Assembly (NCBI GenBank): GCA_963797765.1
Contig: CAWCQU010000001.1
Location: forward strand, 62,001-126,000
DNA length: 64,000 nucleotides
Reading direction: 5' to 3'
DNA from: JBGPTK01 sp963797765
Lineage (GTDB): Bacteria; Acidobacteriota; Terriglobia; Acidiferrales; UBA7541
The stretch's first letter is position 1. Each line of letters starts with the position of its first letter. Positions 1 through 9,068 of the stretch are shown piece after piece. Position numbers and translations under genes: made by a program. Below the pieces are notes generated by a model. It was not told the DNA's origin. It searched no databases and worked only from the letters and a program-made list of their open reading frames with translations.

Positions 1-271
1 TCCTTCCCGGAATGCCCGCGAGAATAGCAGCGCGCGCAAGGACGACAGCATCGTACTTTTGGCAAAAAAGGAACGGAAAAGTTCCGAGAATGAAAAGTGG
101 AAATCCTGAACTGTCGCAAGCCTTCGGCGAACCATCGCGGGCTACTCAAGGGTCTGTGGCGAGTGTAACGGAATGCTCAGATGAACGTGGTAGCATAGAT
201 GAATTGTCACGCCGCAGCTTGATGAATCTCCCAACCTGAAAGCCAGCCCGCAAACAAGAGACAGAAAAACC

Positions 272-1211
272 CTAGCTCGGCAGTGAGGCAAGCCTCTTCT
301 TCGAGAACGGAACCGCATATGCAGCGGGGGGATTATGCACGATTGCTGTCGAGGCCTTGCGGTAATATTCAACCGCCTTGCCCTTGTCGCCTAGCTTCTC
401 GTAGGTCTGGCCACTCATGCACTGGATGAACGGGTCGTTTTGGTTTGCCTTCAGCAGTTCTTCAAGCGCCGTCTTGTAATCTCCCGCATAGAATGCGACA
501 TAGCCTTGCAGGTAGGGAAGGAACTGCGCCTGCTCGGGATTGGTTCCTTTGTCGAGGATGTTCTTCGCAGCAGCGACGTGCTTCTGGGCTTCCTCTTGAT
601 TCCCACGTCGGGCAGCGATGCGGGCCTGCGCGTGCTCCCAACGAAACTCCCAAAGGTCTTGGCGAGCCGGTTTGATGTCGGGTTCCTTCGGTCCAGTGTC
701 GTGGCCTACCTGATACCACTTGATAAGCGGTGTCCAAATCGCCTGAGTCAATGCAAACGCGAGCGGCCTCGTCGGCAATCTCGCCCTGCTGAAAAAAGTT
801 CTTCACGCTCCCGTAGTAGTCGAAGACCTGCTGTTCGTACGCGACGGCTTTCTTGCAATTTCCCTCGAAGGCATACGACATCGCCATGGCCCGTTCCGAC
901 GTCGCTTTGCGTTCAGGCGTGTCCGCATCCTGGATTGCCTTCGCAAGATAAGTGCGGGCCTCGTCGCCCTGACCCATGAGGTCGAGGACACTCCCCGCCG
1001 CGATGTTGGCCGGAACGGAATTCGGCGAGATTTCGAGAGTCTTGCGATACAGCGCCAGCGCGTCATCCAAGTTTCCCTCGCGCATCAATTGCTGGCCCTG
1101 CTTGATAAACTCAGGCTGTTGCTGCTGGCTGCCGGGCGTCTGCGCCAGTAGGGCGAGAGAAGCCGAAAGGACGAGAAAGGCTCGGGGAATTACAGCGATG
1201 GTCGCTTTCAT
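272..1211 (-). CDS. Secreted TPR-repeat protein, interrupted by one frameshift
   Basis: The reading frame starts at 1211 with a hydrophobic signal peptide (residues 1-23, ending near LLAQT) and continues with TPR-type helices (for example GNLDDALALYRKTLEISPNS). At about position 722 the frame is lost: the first frame reads AYQVVSGRP while the continuation in another frame reads KWYQVGHDTG and runs on with further TPR helices to a stop at 272. Removing one base at about 722 restores a protein of about 312 residues. TPR arrays bind proteins; no enzymatic domain is visible. The paralogous TPR-bearing kinases nearby suggest a related lineage, but no partner can be named. The frameshift may be an assembly error, because both halves look well conserved. 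Confidence 0.7.
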
Positions 1212-1302
1212 GGGCAGGATTATCTCACAAAGCCGCTCACCTGACGTTTCCGACCCGCCTATCGGCCCACGGGAGAACTGAATTTAAGAAAGCCGATTTC
1301 GA

Positions 1303-1554
1303 ATGCGCCGGAACGTTTGCAATGGGGCTGCCGCGGCCACCGAATTTCAGAAGTTTCTCGACCACCGAAGAGTCGTACTAAACTTCCCACTGGGCGCGCT
1401 GGCGCATCTCGGCCTCGCCCGCGCGCATGCAATGCAGGGCGACAGTGCCAAGGCACGCGCCGCCTACAATGATTTCTTCACTCTCTGGAAAGACGCCGAT
1501 CCCGACATCCCTATCCTCATCGCCGCCAAAGCCGAATACGCCAAGCTGAAATAA
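1303..1554 (+). pseudogene. C-terminal fragment of a Ser/Thr kinase-TPR gene
   Basis: From about 1337 onward the translation (EFQKFLDHRRVV ... LWKDADPDIPIL ... EYAKLK) matches the last 70 residues of the kinase-TPR proteins at 9069-11894 and 15209-18204, which lie on the opposite strand. The first residues do not match and no kinase or TPR body precedes it. It is therefore an orphan tail, probably left by recombination between paralogues. A stop codon ends it at the same point as in the paralogues. It is unlikely to be functional. Confidence 0.7.
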
Positions 1555-1769
1555 TCTCGGTGCTTAGAATTGTGACGCCGGTGTGACGCTAGACCTGACG
1601 AGTGGTAGCACAACTGAGAGGCGAGCAGCACACCTATCTATTCTCCGAACACAAGCCAGCAATCGCAAAACCATACCGCATGTGAGATGATATCGAGCCT
1701 TTTCGTCTAAGATGTCGGCGGAGACGGACTCAAAATCTGCAAGCAGGCAACCAACAAAAGGGGGAAACC

Positions 1770-2012
1770 TTGGATACTGGAAGAATCGTAGGGGAATTGA
1801 AGCGAGAAAGAGACAGGCTCAACCGGGCCATTGCAGCGTTGGAAGGTCAGTCACCGAAATCCACCGCAAAGAGTAGTGCCGTTCCCAATCGAGCCGCTGG
1901 CAGCAAGAAGAAGCGCGATCGCCTCACCCCGGAAGGCAGAAAGCGGTTGTCGGACATGATGAAGAAGCGATGGGCGGATAAAAGAAAGAAAGGTTCCAAG
2001 AAGGGTCAATAA
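1770..2012 (+). CDS. Small basic protein, unknown function
   Basis: This encodes 80 residues from a TTG start preceded by GGGGG about 5 bases upstream. The N-terminal half looks helical (RIVGELKRERDRLNRAIAAL, coiled-coil-like). The C-terminal half is very Lys/Arg-rich, with RLTPEGRKRLSDMMKKRWA, which resembles the short basic motif seen in NUMOD-type and histone-like DNA-binding tails. Nucleic-acid binding is an inference from charge. No promoter is evident. Confidence 0.5.
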   Translation: MDTGRIVGELKRERDRLNRAIAALEGQSPKSTAKSSAVPNRAAGSKKKRDRLTPEGRKRLSDMMKKRWADKRKKGSKKGQ

Positions 2013-2136
2013 AACCCGACGGTTGCTCGGAATATTTCGCCGGAGTGAATCCCCATGCCAGAACCAAGCAAAGAAGATATTGATGGCTCGTATCGCTGAA
2101 CTCGAAAAGTAAGCTGGTTCAAGGAAGCAGGGCGGC

Positions 2137-2304
2137 TTGGAATTCAAGGTGGGCGGAAAGGGAGGCGTCAGCGTCTACGGGATGGGCCGCTTCCCGGTGA
2201 CACTTTACTACGAGCAGTGGGTGCGCCTGCTCGACGCAGCCGATGGACTCCGTGCCTTTCTGGAAGAAAATAAGAGCAAGTTGAAATTGAAAGGCGAAAC
2301 ATAA
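2137..2304 (+). CDS. Small conserved-looking protein, possibly 5'-truncated
   Basis: The frame from a TTG at 2137 to TAA at 2302 gives 55 residues (EFKVGGKGGVSVYGMGRFPV at the start, then YYEQWVRLLDAADGLRAFLE). The composition looks truly coding and resembles short proteins I associate with acidobacterial genomes. Just upstream the same frame has a stop at 2110 preceded by MARIAELEK (2083-2109), and another frame holds MPEPSKEDI from 2055. Together these read like a longer ancestral gene starting at 2055, broken by a frameshift and a stop. Either translation now starts at 2137 or the gene is decayed. Confidence 0.45.
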   Translation: MEFKVGGKGGVSVYGMGRFPVTLYYEQWVRLLDAADGLRAFLEENKSKLKLKGET

Positions 2305-2386
2305 GCTCAAGCATGGATTGGTGCGGGAAGGTTTTAGATTCGGAAGCGGAGCCGGACCTGCGCATGGGCGCACGGAGCTTGTCTGC

Positions 2387-3022
2387 TCAGACCGCATTGC
2401 AGCACGGCTTGCCCTTCATTGCCTGCCATCCCTCACGCAAAATCAGAGGCAACAGGGCCAAGGCGGCAACGGGGTCTGCCCAACTCATCCCCCAAATCCA
2501 ATTGACTACGAGACCCGCCAAAGCAATCAGGGCCAGATAGCCACAGACGGCAGACTCGGCAGCATCGGCCTTCAACGCTGCGCTGGCAGTCGCCGCTGAG
2601 AGCCGTCGCTTTTCCCTTGCAAGCCAAGGCATGACCATTGCGGCGAGGATGAGCACCACGATTCCGATGGGACTGGGCCGGGCTTCAACGTTCCCTAGCA
2701 GCGTCAGAACAGAAGCGAGGGCGACAAATGCAGCGAGAACAAAGAGCAAGCTGCCTGCGATTCTGGCCGCTCGCCGATCCGCGTGGTCTCCGCGAGATGG
2801 CGAATAGAAGCGCCAGAGCACAACTGCCGCGGAGAGAAGTTCGACCGCGCTGTCGCCGCCGAAGCCGAGAAGCACCGCGCTGCTGGCCGTCCAAGCCGCG
2901 CCCAACGACACCACTGCCTCCACACTCATCCAGACGAGCGTAAGAGACTGAATCCAAATTATGCGACGTGTAGTTTCTGGCGAGAATGTTTTCGGCAGCG
3001 CAGACACAGGAGCATTATGCAT
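2387..3022 (-). CDS. Cation-efflux-like membrane protein (CDF family, short form)
   Basis: This 211-residue protein has about six hydrophobic segments (near residues 22-48, 50-70, 88-110, 117-135, 150-172 and 178-195) and matches the transmembrane part of cation diffusion facilitators. The second segment has GFGGDSAVELLSA and the fifth LKADAAESAVCGY, corresponding to the metal-site helices. The His of the usual HxxxD pair is not present in either, and the cytoplasmic C-terminal domain is missing. The protein ends in KGKPCCNAV, with a Cys pair. Family membership is likely; the transported ion cannot be stated. It is divergent from the next gene at 3134. Confidence 0.7.
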   Translation of the reverse strand: MHNAPVSALPKTFSPETTRRIIWIQSLTLVWMSVEAVVSLGAAWTASSAVLLGFGGDSAVELLSAAVVLWRFYSPSRGDHADRRAARIAGSLLFVLAAFVALASVLTLLGNVEARPSPIGIVVLILAAMVMPWLAREKRRLSAATASAALKADAAESAVCGYLALIALAGLVVNWIWGMSWADPVAALALLPLILREGWQAMKGKPCCNAV

Positions 3023-3133
3023 CTGGGCTAGAGAGGGCTACTGGAAAATCGGCGCGGCGCATCATCCCAACGCAAGACTCAGCGGATAATTGATAGCCGG
3101 TAGCCAGCAAAGCGAGGTAACTGTCCTATTCTT

Positions 3134-3505
3134 GTGGCATCTGTTCTCGCGGAAGCCGTCCTGTTCCTGCACCTGCTTTGGTGCGCGTGGGTGTTGCTGG
3201 GCTGGACAGTGACGCGCTGCCGCCCTCTTCTGCGGACACTGCACATCGCTTCACTCATCTACGCCATCGTCATCGAGTTAGTTTCCTGGCCACCGTGCCC
3301 GCTCACCGTGGCTGAAACGTGGCTTGAATCTCGTGCGGGCATCGAACCCGCACATGGACCGTTTCTGGTGCGTGTTCTCGATGCAGTAGTGTATCCCGAC
3401 CTTCCGGAGTGGCTCGTCGTTGGCTGCGCGGTGCTTGTTTGCATGGCGGTCCTATGGGTGTATCTGCGACGCTATCTTCGCCGCACCGCGTGCGGTCAGT
3501 GGTGA
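3134..3505 (+). CDS. DUF2784 family membrane protein
   Basis: This is a 123-residue protein from a GTG start with hydrophobic stretches at about residues 5-25, 33-52 and 92-112. The pattern LFLHLLWCAWVLLGW near the N-terminus, followed by PCPLTVAETWLE and a C-terminal membrane helix, is characteristic of DUF2784 proteins. These are small inner-membrane proteins of unknown function. No operon partner is obvious: 97 bp separate it from the following XRE regulator. Confidence 0.75.
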   Translation: MASVLAEAVLFLHLLWCAWVLLGWTVTRCRPLLRTLHIASLIYAIVIELVSWPPCPLTVAETWLESRAGIEPAHGPFLVRVLDAVVYPDLPEWLVVGCAVLVCMAVLWVYLRRYLRRTACGQW

Positions 3506-3601
3506 CGGAAACCCGATACCATCCGGTGCGGTGCGCCACTGGCAAAGGCCTCGACAGAGAACTGATTGAGAAGATAATACGGCGGGTGTACGCTCTCGTC
3601 T

Positions 3602-3982
3602 ATGCTCATCGGTCAAAGACTCCGAGAACTCCGCGAATCGAAGAATCTCAGCCAAGGCGACATCGAGAAGCGCACCGGTCTGCTGCGCTGCTACACGTCA
3701 CGTGCTGAGAACGGTCACACCGTCCCCTCAATCGAAACGCTGGAGAAGTACGCGAGGGCGCTCGAAGTTCCGCTCTACAAGCTTTTTTATGAGGGAGAAG
3801 AACCACCGAAGAGACCGAATCTTCCTCCTGCCGAGAAAACGGAGCCACTGTGGGGAGCAAGCGGCAAGGAATGGCGAGAGCTGCGCTGGCTTGCCAAGGC
3901 ACTCTCCTGGATGGACGACCGTAAGCGAATGCTTCTGCTCGGAATGGCTGAGCGCATGGCAAGCCCCAATCGAATCAAATAG
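3602..3982 (+). CDS. XRE-family transcriptional regulator
   Basis: This 126-residue protein has a clear Cro/C1-type helix-turn-helix at residues 3-60: IGQRLRELRESKNLSQGDIE, then a recognition helix around CYTSRAENGHTVPS and the helix IETLEKYARALEVPLYKLFY. The remaining 60 residues are charged and helical, perhaps for dimerisation. It probably binds DNA as a dimer. The nitroreductase gene follows 37 bp downstream on the same strand, so the two may be co-transcribed. The target is unknown. Confidence 0.85.
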   Translation: MLIGQRLRELRESKNLSQGDIEKRTGLLRCYTSRAENGHTVPSIETLEKYARALEVPLYKLFYEGEEPPKRPNLPPAEKTEPLWGASGKEWRELRWLAKALSWMDDRKRMLLLGMAERMASPNRIK

Positions 3983-4019
3983 CCGAAGACTGCCTCGGCT
4001 TGTGGAAGAGGTGTGTCCC

Positions 4020-4670
4020 TTGAAACGCAAGGCATCGTTCCTTTTGCGGCTTGTGCTCGCGACAATAGCATTCTCCCTCTGCTCGGCAGCGCAGGACTTC
4101 AAGCCCGTTAAACTCCCGCCGCCGCAGACCGACGGAGGCCGCCCTCTGATGCAGGTGCTCAAGGAGCGGAAATCGACTCGCGAGTTTGGCTCAGCCACCC
4201 TTTCGCCGCAAACGCTTTCCAACCTGCTCTGGGCAGCATTTGGAATCAACAGGGCGGATGGGCATCGCACTGCGCCCTCCGCCATGAACTGGCAGGAAGT
4301 GAGCATCTACGTGGCGACTCCCGAAGGCGTGTACATTTACGATGCCAAGGACGACGCGCTGAACCCTGTGTTGGCGGGCGACTTTCGGGCGGCCACTGGC
4401 ACGCAGTCATTTGTGAAGGACGCGGCTGTAAACCTAGTATACGTCTCGGACCTGTCCAAGACTGGCCATGCTGCTACCTCTGAGGCGGAGACGTTCACCG
4501 CCGCGGACGTGGGATTCATCGCGCAGAACGTTTATCTCTACTGCGCTTCCGAGGGGCTTGTCACGGTGGTGCGGGGCAGCATCGATAAGCACGCTCTGGC
4601 CAAGACCTTGAATTTGCAGCCGAACCAGAAAATCATCTTGGCGCAATCGGTCGGGTATCCAAAGAAGTAG
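4020..4670 (+). CDS. SagB-type nitroreductase, exported
   Basis: This encodes 216 residues from a TTG at 4020, chosen because GGAAGAGG (4004-4011) lies 8 bases upstream and the product then begins with a normal signal peptide (KRKASFLLRLVLATIAFSLC, then SAAQ). The mature part has the SagB/ThcOx nitroreductase pattern: KERKSTREF (FMN phosphate contact) near residue 45, LSNLLWAAFGINR, and HRTAPSAMNWQEV. FMN-dependent oxidation is expected of the family; the substrate is unknown. Such exported stand-alone SagB-like proteins differ from those in azoline-peptide clusters, and no YcaO partner is present here. Confidence 0.8.
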   Translation: MKRKASFLLRLVLATIAFSLCSAAQDFKPVKLPPPQTDGGRPLMQVLKERKSTREFGSATLSPQTLSNLLWAAFGINRADGHRTAPSAMNWQEVSIYVATPEGVYIYDAKDDALNPVLAGDFRAATGTQSFVKDAAVNLVYVSDLSKTGHAATSEAETFTAADVGFIAQNVYLYCASEGLVTVVRGSIDKHALAKTLNLQPNQKIILAQSVGYPKK

Positions 4671-4684
4671 GGAGGCACAACATC

Positions 4685-5011
4685 GTGCCTCACATTCTTT
4701 TGACATCTGGGCCTGACGACTGGCAGAAAATGCTGCCTGACCCTGAGAAGCACTGGCGTTCGGGCTATTCCGCCCGCCCGCTGGCGTATTGCTGGGAAGC
4801 TTCAGATGGGTTCCCACCGGAGGTTTCTAAGGTACTCACGCAAACAATTGAGCCTTTGCTCGCCAACTTGGGTCCGCTTATCGCGGTGCCAGAGTTCAAG
4901 GTGTCTCTACCGGGCGGCAGTCGGGCTTCACAAAACGACGTGTTTGTTCTTGCCCGCTCATCCGCCGGGTCCGTCTGCATCATGGTCGAGGGCAAGGTGT
5001 TTCCATACTGA
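4685..5011 (+). pseudogene. Unknown protein truncated by a transposase remnant
   Basis: The reading frame begins MPHILLTSGPDDWQKMLPDP and remains convincing up to VEGKV near 4997. At that point the sequence enters a 270-bp segment that is repeated, inverted, at 31.2 kb, and the last three codons (FPY, stop) come from that insert. The original gene was therefore longer. The SVCIMVEGKV segment resembles the E-x-K part of a nuclease-like fold, but that is only suggestive. No function is assigned. Confidence 0.6.
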
Positions 5012-5272
5012 CCAGAATCTTCGCACGAAAACCCAGAAGAATTTGTCGAATATCCCAAGCCGTGGCCTTGTACGCTTTCGCTTCCAGCCAGCAGTTGCTG
5101 CCGAAGAGCCAGGTTTTCAAGTAACAGGCTGCGACGCGTGCGGAAGAGGCGAAGACTTGATGCGAAAATGATTCGTAGGAGAGGGAACAATGATTTGCTG
5201 ATATCCGAAATCCCCTGTGGAGCGCAATCCCTATGCTGTTGATTTCAGAGCCGGACAGAGTTTTGGCGAACG
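4998..5272 (-). mobile_element. Transposase (integrase-core type) N-terminal remnant, copy 1
   Basis: The reverse strand encodes FPLLRIIFASSLRLFRTRRS and LENLALRQQL, the N-terminus of an IS-type integrase, starting at 5190. After the RQQL motif the frame is shifted. The segment aligns over its whole length with 31186-31450 in inverted orientation, including about 80 bp upstream of the start codon (for example GCTGATATCCGAAATCCCCT in both). No catalytic DDE domain and no terminal inverted repeats are visible. This is a dead fragment that has cut off the gene at 4685. Confidence 0.7.
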
Positions 5273-5592
5273 ACAGGTCAACGATTTGGAGTCAAAGGTC
5301 ATGCTGAACCGGGATTTGCGATTTGGACCTCTCGCTCGCACAACACCTCCCGTCCTAAATTCCCAATATACTATGACCGATTTCGACACATCGCATCATC
5401 CAATAACTAGCTCCGGCGCGCCCGCGGGCGGAGAATCAAGCAAAGGCGCAACAAGCAAAAGGTGGCCAACGCACTTGACGAATTGCGGGGCTTGAACTTG
5501 AAAGGCCTCACGACGGCGGAAAACCTCACAAGGATTGTTAAGGCGCGGATTTAGATAACCCGAAGAAGATCAGCGCCTGAGGGGAGCCAGAT
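5273..5592. other. Gene-poor stretch with a short coding remnant
   Basis: In the forward frame 5411-5554 the sequence reads like the end of a protein (RRNKQKVANALDELRGLNLK, then GLTTAENLTRIVKARI and stop), but an in-frame stop at 5408 and no start codon precede it. It is probably the 3' end of a decayed gene. The rest of the stretch shows nothing recognisable, apart from the presumed upstream region of the gene at 5593 or 5674. Confidence 0.4.
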
Positions 5593-6747
5593 ATGAAGAG
5601 GAACGTGGAACCATCTGGACCGCACGCTCCGCAGGGCGTATGCGAACCCGAAGCAACATTTTCTCCTACCAATATGTCGAAGACCGAAACCCTGTCAGTG
5701 GTATCGACGGGCGGCTCAAGAACCGTCGAGTTCCTTTACCTTGATCAGGAAGCTATGCTTGCTGCTGGCGTGCTCGACATGCGCCGGGCGATGGAGGCGG
5801 TTGGAGAAGCGCACGCCTTGTTTGCGAAAGGCGCGGTTCGTCAACCGCACAAAGTTGTCTTACGCAACGAAGAAACGGCTGAGAGTGAAGAGCAGGGCCG
5901 CTTCAACGGACTCTGCGCATCCATAGGCGTGCCGCCATGCTCCATGGGAATAAAATGGAATGGGAGTTTTCCATCGAACCGCGAGCTCGGCCTGCCACGC
6001 GCTAGCGCGTTGATTATTTTGAACTCCATACAAACTGGAGTTCCGATCGCCCTGATGGACGGCACGCTCGTCAGCGCAATGCGGACAGGCGCGATGACGG
6101 GTCTCGGAGTTCGCTACCTCGCCCCCAAGAAGACTCACAAGGTTGGCATCATCGGCTCGGGTGTTCAGTGCCGCACCCAGATTCTCGCGTTGCACACCGA
6201 GCTGCCAGAACTCGAGGAGATCTCGCTCTACGGCCGGCAGAGCACTCGTGCGGAATCGGTTGCTGAAGATTGCCGTCGGCAATGGGGTGCACCCGTTCGT
6301 GTTGCGAGGACGATTGATGAGGCGCTGAAGGATGCCGACGTAGCGCTGACCATCACAACTGCCCGCGAGCCCCTCATGTTCGCGCGGCAAATTAAGCCGG
6401 GCGCGCTGACCGTCCAACTCGCGGGCCATGAATGCGAGTTCGCCGTCATCCAACAGTGCAGCAAAATCGTCGCCGACGACTGGGACGGCGTAGAGCATCG
6501 CGGCATCATGACTCCGGCAATCATGCACCAGCACGGCTTACTCAGCAGGAAGGACATTTACGCCAATTTGGGCGAGTTGATACTCGGAAGTAAGGCCGGA
6601 CGGGAAAACGACCAGGAGCGAATTCACTACTGCCATATGGGTATGGGCATAGATGACATCTCGCTGGCTTGGTCCGTGTATCAGACGGCCTGCCAGCGGA
6701 AGCTGGGAATCAAGTTGCCCATATGGCGAGAGCCACTCTGGGCCTAG
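5593..6747 (+). CDS. Ornithine cyclodeaminase / SbnB-like NAD(P)-dependent dehydrogenase
   Basis: This is a member of the ornithine cyclodeaminase/mu-crystallin family, 384 residues from 5593. The conserved part begins only after MSKTETLS (5674), so 5674 (357 residues) is an alternative start. Visible motifs are GIKWNGSFPSNRELGLPRAS, ALMDGTLVSAMRTGAMT (substrate site), the Rossmann signature VGIIGSGVQCRTQ near residue 185, and GHECEF. The GIKW-SFP pattern is closer to SbnB-type enzymes, which oxidise N-substituted amino acids, than to true ornithine cyclodeaminase. The ATP-grasp gene follows 87 bp later on the same strand, suggesting a two-step pathway to an amino-acid derivative. Substrates are unknown. 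Confidence 0.8.
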   Translation: MKRNVEPSGPHAPQGVCEPEATFSPTNMSKTETLSVVSTGGSRTVEFLYLDQEAMLAAGVLDMRRAMEAVGEAHALFAKGAVRQPHKVVLRNEETAESEEQGRFNGLCASIGVPPCSMGIKWNGSFPSNRELGLPRASALIILNSIQTGVPIALMDGTLVSAMRTGAMTGLGVRYLAPKKTHKVGIIGSGVQCRTQILALHTELPELEEISLYGRQSTRAESVAEDCRRQWGAPVRVARTIDEALKDADVALTITTAREPLMFARQIKPGALTVQLAGHECEFAVIQQCSKIVADDWDGVEHRGIMTPAIMHQHGLLSRKDIYANLGELILGSKAGRENDQERIHYCHMGMGIDDISLAWSVYQTACQRKLGIKLPIWREPLWA

Positions 6748-6834
6748 ACGGCGCGAACCTCTCACGATGCGGCAACACAATACAAGAAACGCGTTGGTCC
6801 GGGCCAACACACAATTCAGGCCGGAGGGTCATGC

Positions 6835-8081
6835 GTGACCATCCGCGACGCGTCAAGCCCCGTCGTTATCCTCCGTCTCGATCACCACGGCGCGCTGGGA
6901 ATCACTCGTAGTCTTGGGCGTTTGGGCGTCGCGGTATACGGTGTCCACAAGACGGAAGGCGCCCCTGCGTCTCACTCCCGTTATTGCCGCCGGGGATTTG
7001 TCTGGGATTTCGATACTGCTCCATCGGCAGAGTCGCTGAATTTTCTGTCGAGTCGTGGCCCGCTAGATTGGCGGCCGGCCGATTTTGCTTCCCTCGAATG
7101 ACGAGACCGCTCTCTTTGTCGGCGGAAAATGCGGAGGCTTTGCAGCAATCTTTCGCGTTTCCGGCAAATTCCGCGAGCTTGGTGCGCACTCTCTTCGAAA
7201 AGCAGAGCATGTCTTTGTTGGCAAGCGAGGTTGGCGTTCCAACTCCCGAAACCGCTTTCCCGAATTCCCGTGCAGACGTAGTCCGATTTTGTGAAACGGC
7301 TCGATTTCCCGTGGTGTTGAAGGCTAGCGACGGGATCGCTGTGGTGCGCCGAACCGGAAAGAAAATGGTGATTGTTGAGACCGCCAAGGAATTGCTCAAG
7401 AACTACGAAGAGATGGCGGACCCCCGGAATCCCGACCTGATTCTCCAGGAATATATCCCGGGTGACGACTCCTCCGTGTGGATGTTCAATGGTTATTTTG
7501 ACGAACACTCCGAATGCCTGGCCGGATTCACGGGAAGAAAGATTCATCAATACCCCGTGTACACAGGAATGACCTCACTCGGAATTTGCCTGGAAAATAA
7601 AACGGTCGACGAACTGACGTGCCGCTTCATGAAAGCGATCGGCTATCGAGGGATCTTGGACATCGGTTACCGCTACGATGCTCGCGATCAATTGTATAAG
7701 GTTCTGGATGTCAATCCCCGGGTGGGAGCTACCTTCCGTCTCTTCGTCGCTGAGAATGGCATGGATGTTGTTCGTGCCATGTACCTTCATATGACGGGTC
7801 AGCCCGTGCCGTCTTCCGCGGCTCATGAAGGACGGAAATGGATCGTCGAGAATATGGATCTGATCTCTACGACTCATTATTTTCGAGATGGCATCCTGAC
7901 CCTTCCCAAATGGCTTCGAGCCCTTCGGGGCATCGAGGAATGCGCCTGGTTTGCCAAGGATGACTTGAGGCCATTCGGAGATATGTGCAGGTCGCTGATG
8001 ACTAGGATTTTCAAGAAGGCGACCCGAAGCGTAAAGGGAAAACTGACCCACAGGCAGAATCCGCCCGAGCGAGTGGCCTAG
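6835..8081 (+). CDS. ATP-grasp carboxylate-amine ligase, frameshifted near the N-terminus
   Basis: The start is GTG 6835, with GGAGGG (6822-6827) 7 bases upstream. The N-terminus (SSPVVILRLDHHGALGITRS) resembles D-aspartate ligase-like ATP-grasp enzymes. The frame then shifts twice. The first shift is near 7050, where the continuation VAR-IGGRPILLPSNDETALF has a TAG at 7064. The second is near 7120, after which AENAEALQQSF runs uninterrupted to 8081. The main ATP-grasp body is intact: FPVVLKASDGIA (ATP-binding Lys), ILQEYIPGDDSSVWMFNGYF and VLDVNPRVGATFRLF (metal-binding Glu/Asn region). The family joins a carboxylate to an amine using ATP. Whether the lesions are real or assembly errors is open; the partner is the dehydrogenase at 5593. 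Confidence 0.7.
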
Positions 8082-9068
8082 GGAGATCACTGCGTCCGAT
8101 CGGCTGGCAAATTTGGGCTACCTCGAGATTCGTCGGCGCTATAAGCTGCTCCAGGAGTTACGGATGGATGTCGAGCGCCATGGCGGCGCGTCCGCTGAGT
8201 TCGAGAAGCCCGTGACCGAAATGCTCGGGGGCGGAGTTTTGTCGAATTCTGAAGGAGTGGGAAACGATAGGTTGGTATACCTTGCGGGAGTTCACAAAAA
8301 TCTTCGAAAGCCAAGATCCTGTTTCCGGCTTGCCGCCTCCTGATCAGCAAGAGCATAATAAATACGCCGCGATCGAATCCAATGTGCAGTACCAGATGGT
8401 TCTGAAATTGGTAGACTTGGAAATCCACCACCTCATGTGAACAGGCCGCGAACTGGAGGCCCACGCAACTGCTCGCGCGCGTCAGGGTGAGCGGCTGGAG
8501 CTTAGCTTGAGGTATTCAACCACAGCCCGTCGAGACTTCTACCGCAGAGAACAATTATTGCGGAACGAACCATAGTAAGTTTTGTTTTTGTAATAATTTG
8601 ATGTTTCTGATTTCTGATTTCGAAGAGAACATTTGCGGCAGCGCCCTATCGGTAATGCGGGAAGCATCGATGCGCGAGCCGCGAAATTCGTGACCGTGGT
8701 CGCCAGCATCACGATGCGCCCAAGTCATCGCGGAGTGAATCGCGACGCGGCCAAGTGAACGTTGTGAACATTGTCAACGTTGCCGGGCGGACGGGATCGA
8801 TTGAGCTCAGATTTTCCCCGAGGGCTACGAACTCTTGATACCCAGATGTACAGGCGGTCACCAGTTGCCGATCGCAATGCGGCCGTGACCGGATCTGCTG
8901 GAAGATATTTCCCCGTTCGTAGATTCGGGAATCGAGTCCGCGGGCCAAACGTTCTGTTCGAGTCTTGCTGATAAGAATCTCAACAGACATGCCATTTGAG
9001 ATTCCTGCCAACGCGGCTTGGGTAGCATTGCACTTGTGAGATGGCTTCCCGCGCCGGTTCCCACCTAA
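8082..9068. other. Long non-coding or decayed interval
   Basis: No intact gene is visible. The forward frame around 8380-8576 reads like decayed coding sequence (QYQMVLKLVDLEIHHLM, stop, then TGRELEAHATARARQGERLE), followed by a short open piece in another frame (MFLISDFEENICGSA near 8600). An AT-rich tract lies at 8573-8630. The segment 8763-8945 is one copy of a dispersed direct repeat, described separately. Confidence 0.5.
8763..8945 (+). repeat. Dispersed direct repeat, copy 1
   Basis: About 180 bp aligns in the same orientation with 12757-12935 at roughly 70-75 percent identity by eye, with long exact words such as ACGTTGCCGGGCGGACGGG and GGAAGATATTTCCCC. On the reverse strand both copies encode the shared string GNIFQQIRSRP. 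The two copies bracket the intact kinase-TPR gene and the G-rich block. The nature of the repeat is unknown; it may be a coding remnant. Confidence 0.65.

Noticed and set aside
1..271. A possible gene in the first 270 bases
   Set aside because: An open frame exists at 12-239 but shows no motif, ribosome-binding site or coding-like composition.
8113..8464. Short open frames on both strands after the ATP-grasp gene
   Set aside because: No ribosome-binding site and no recognisable motif; the surrounding sequence looks decayed.
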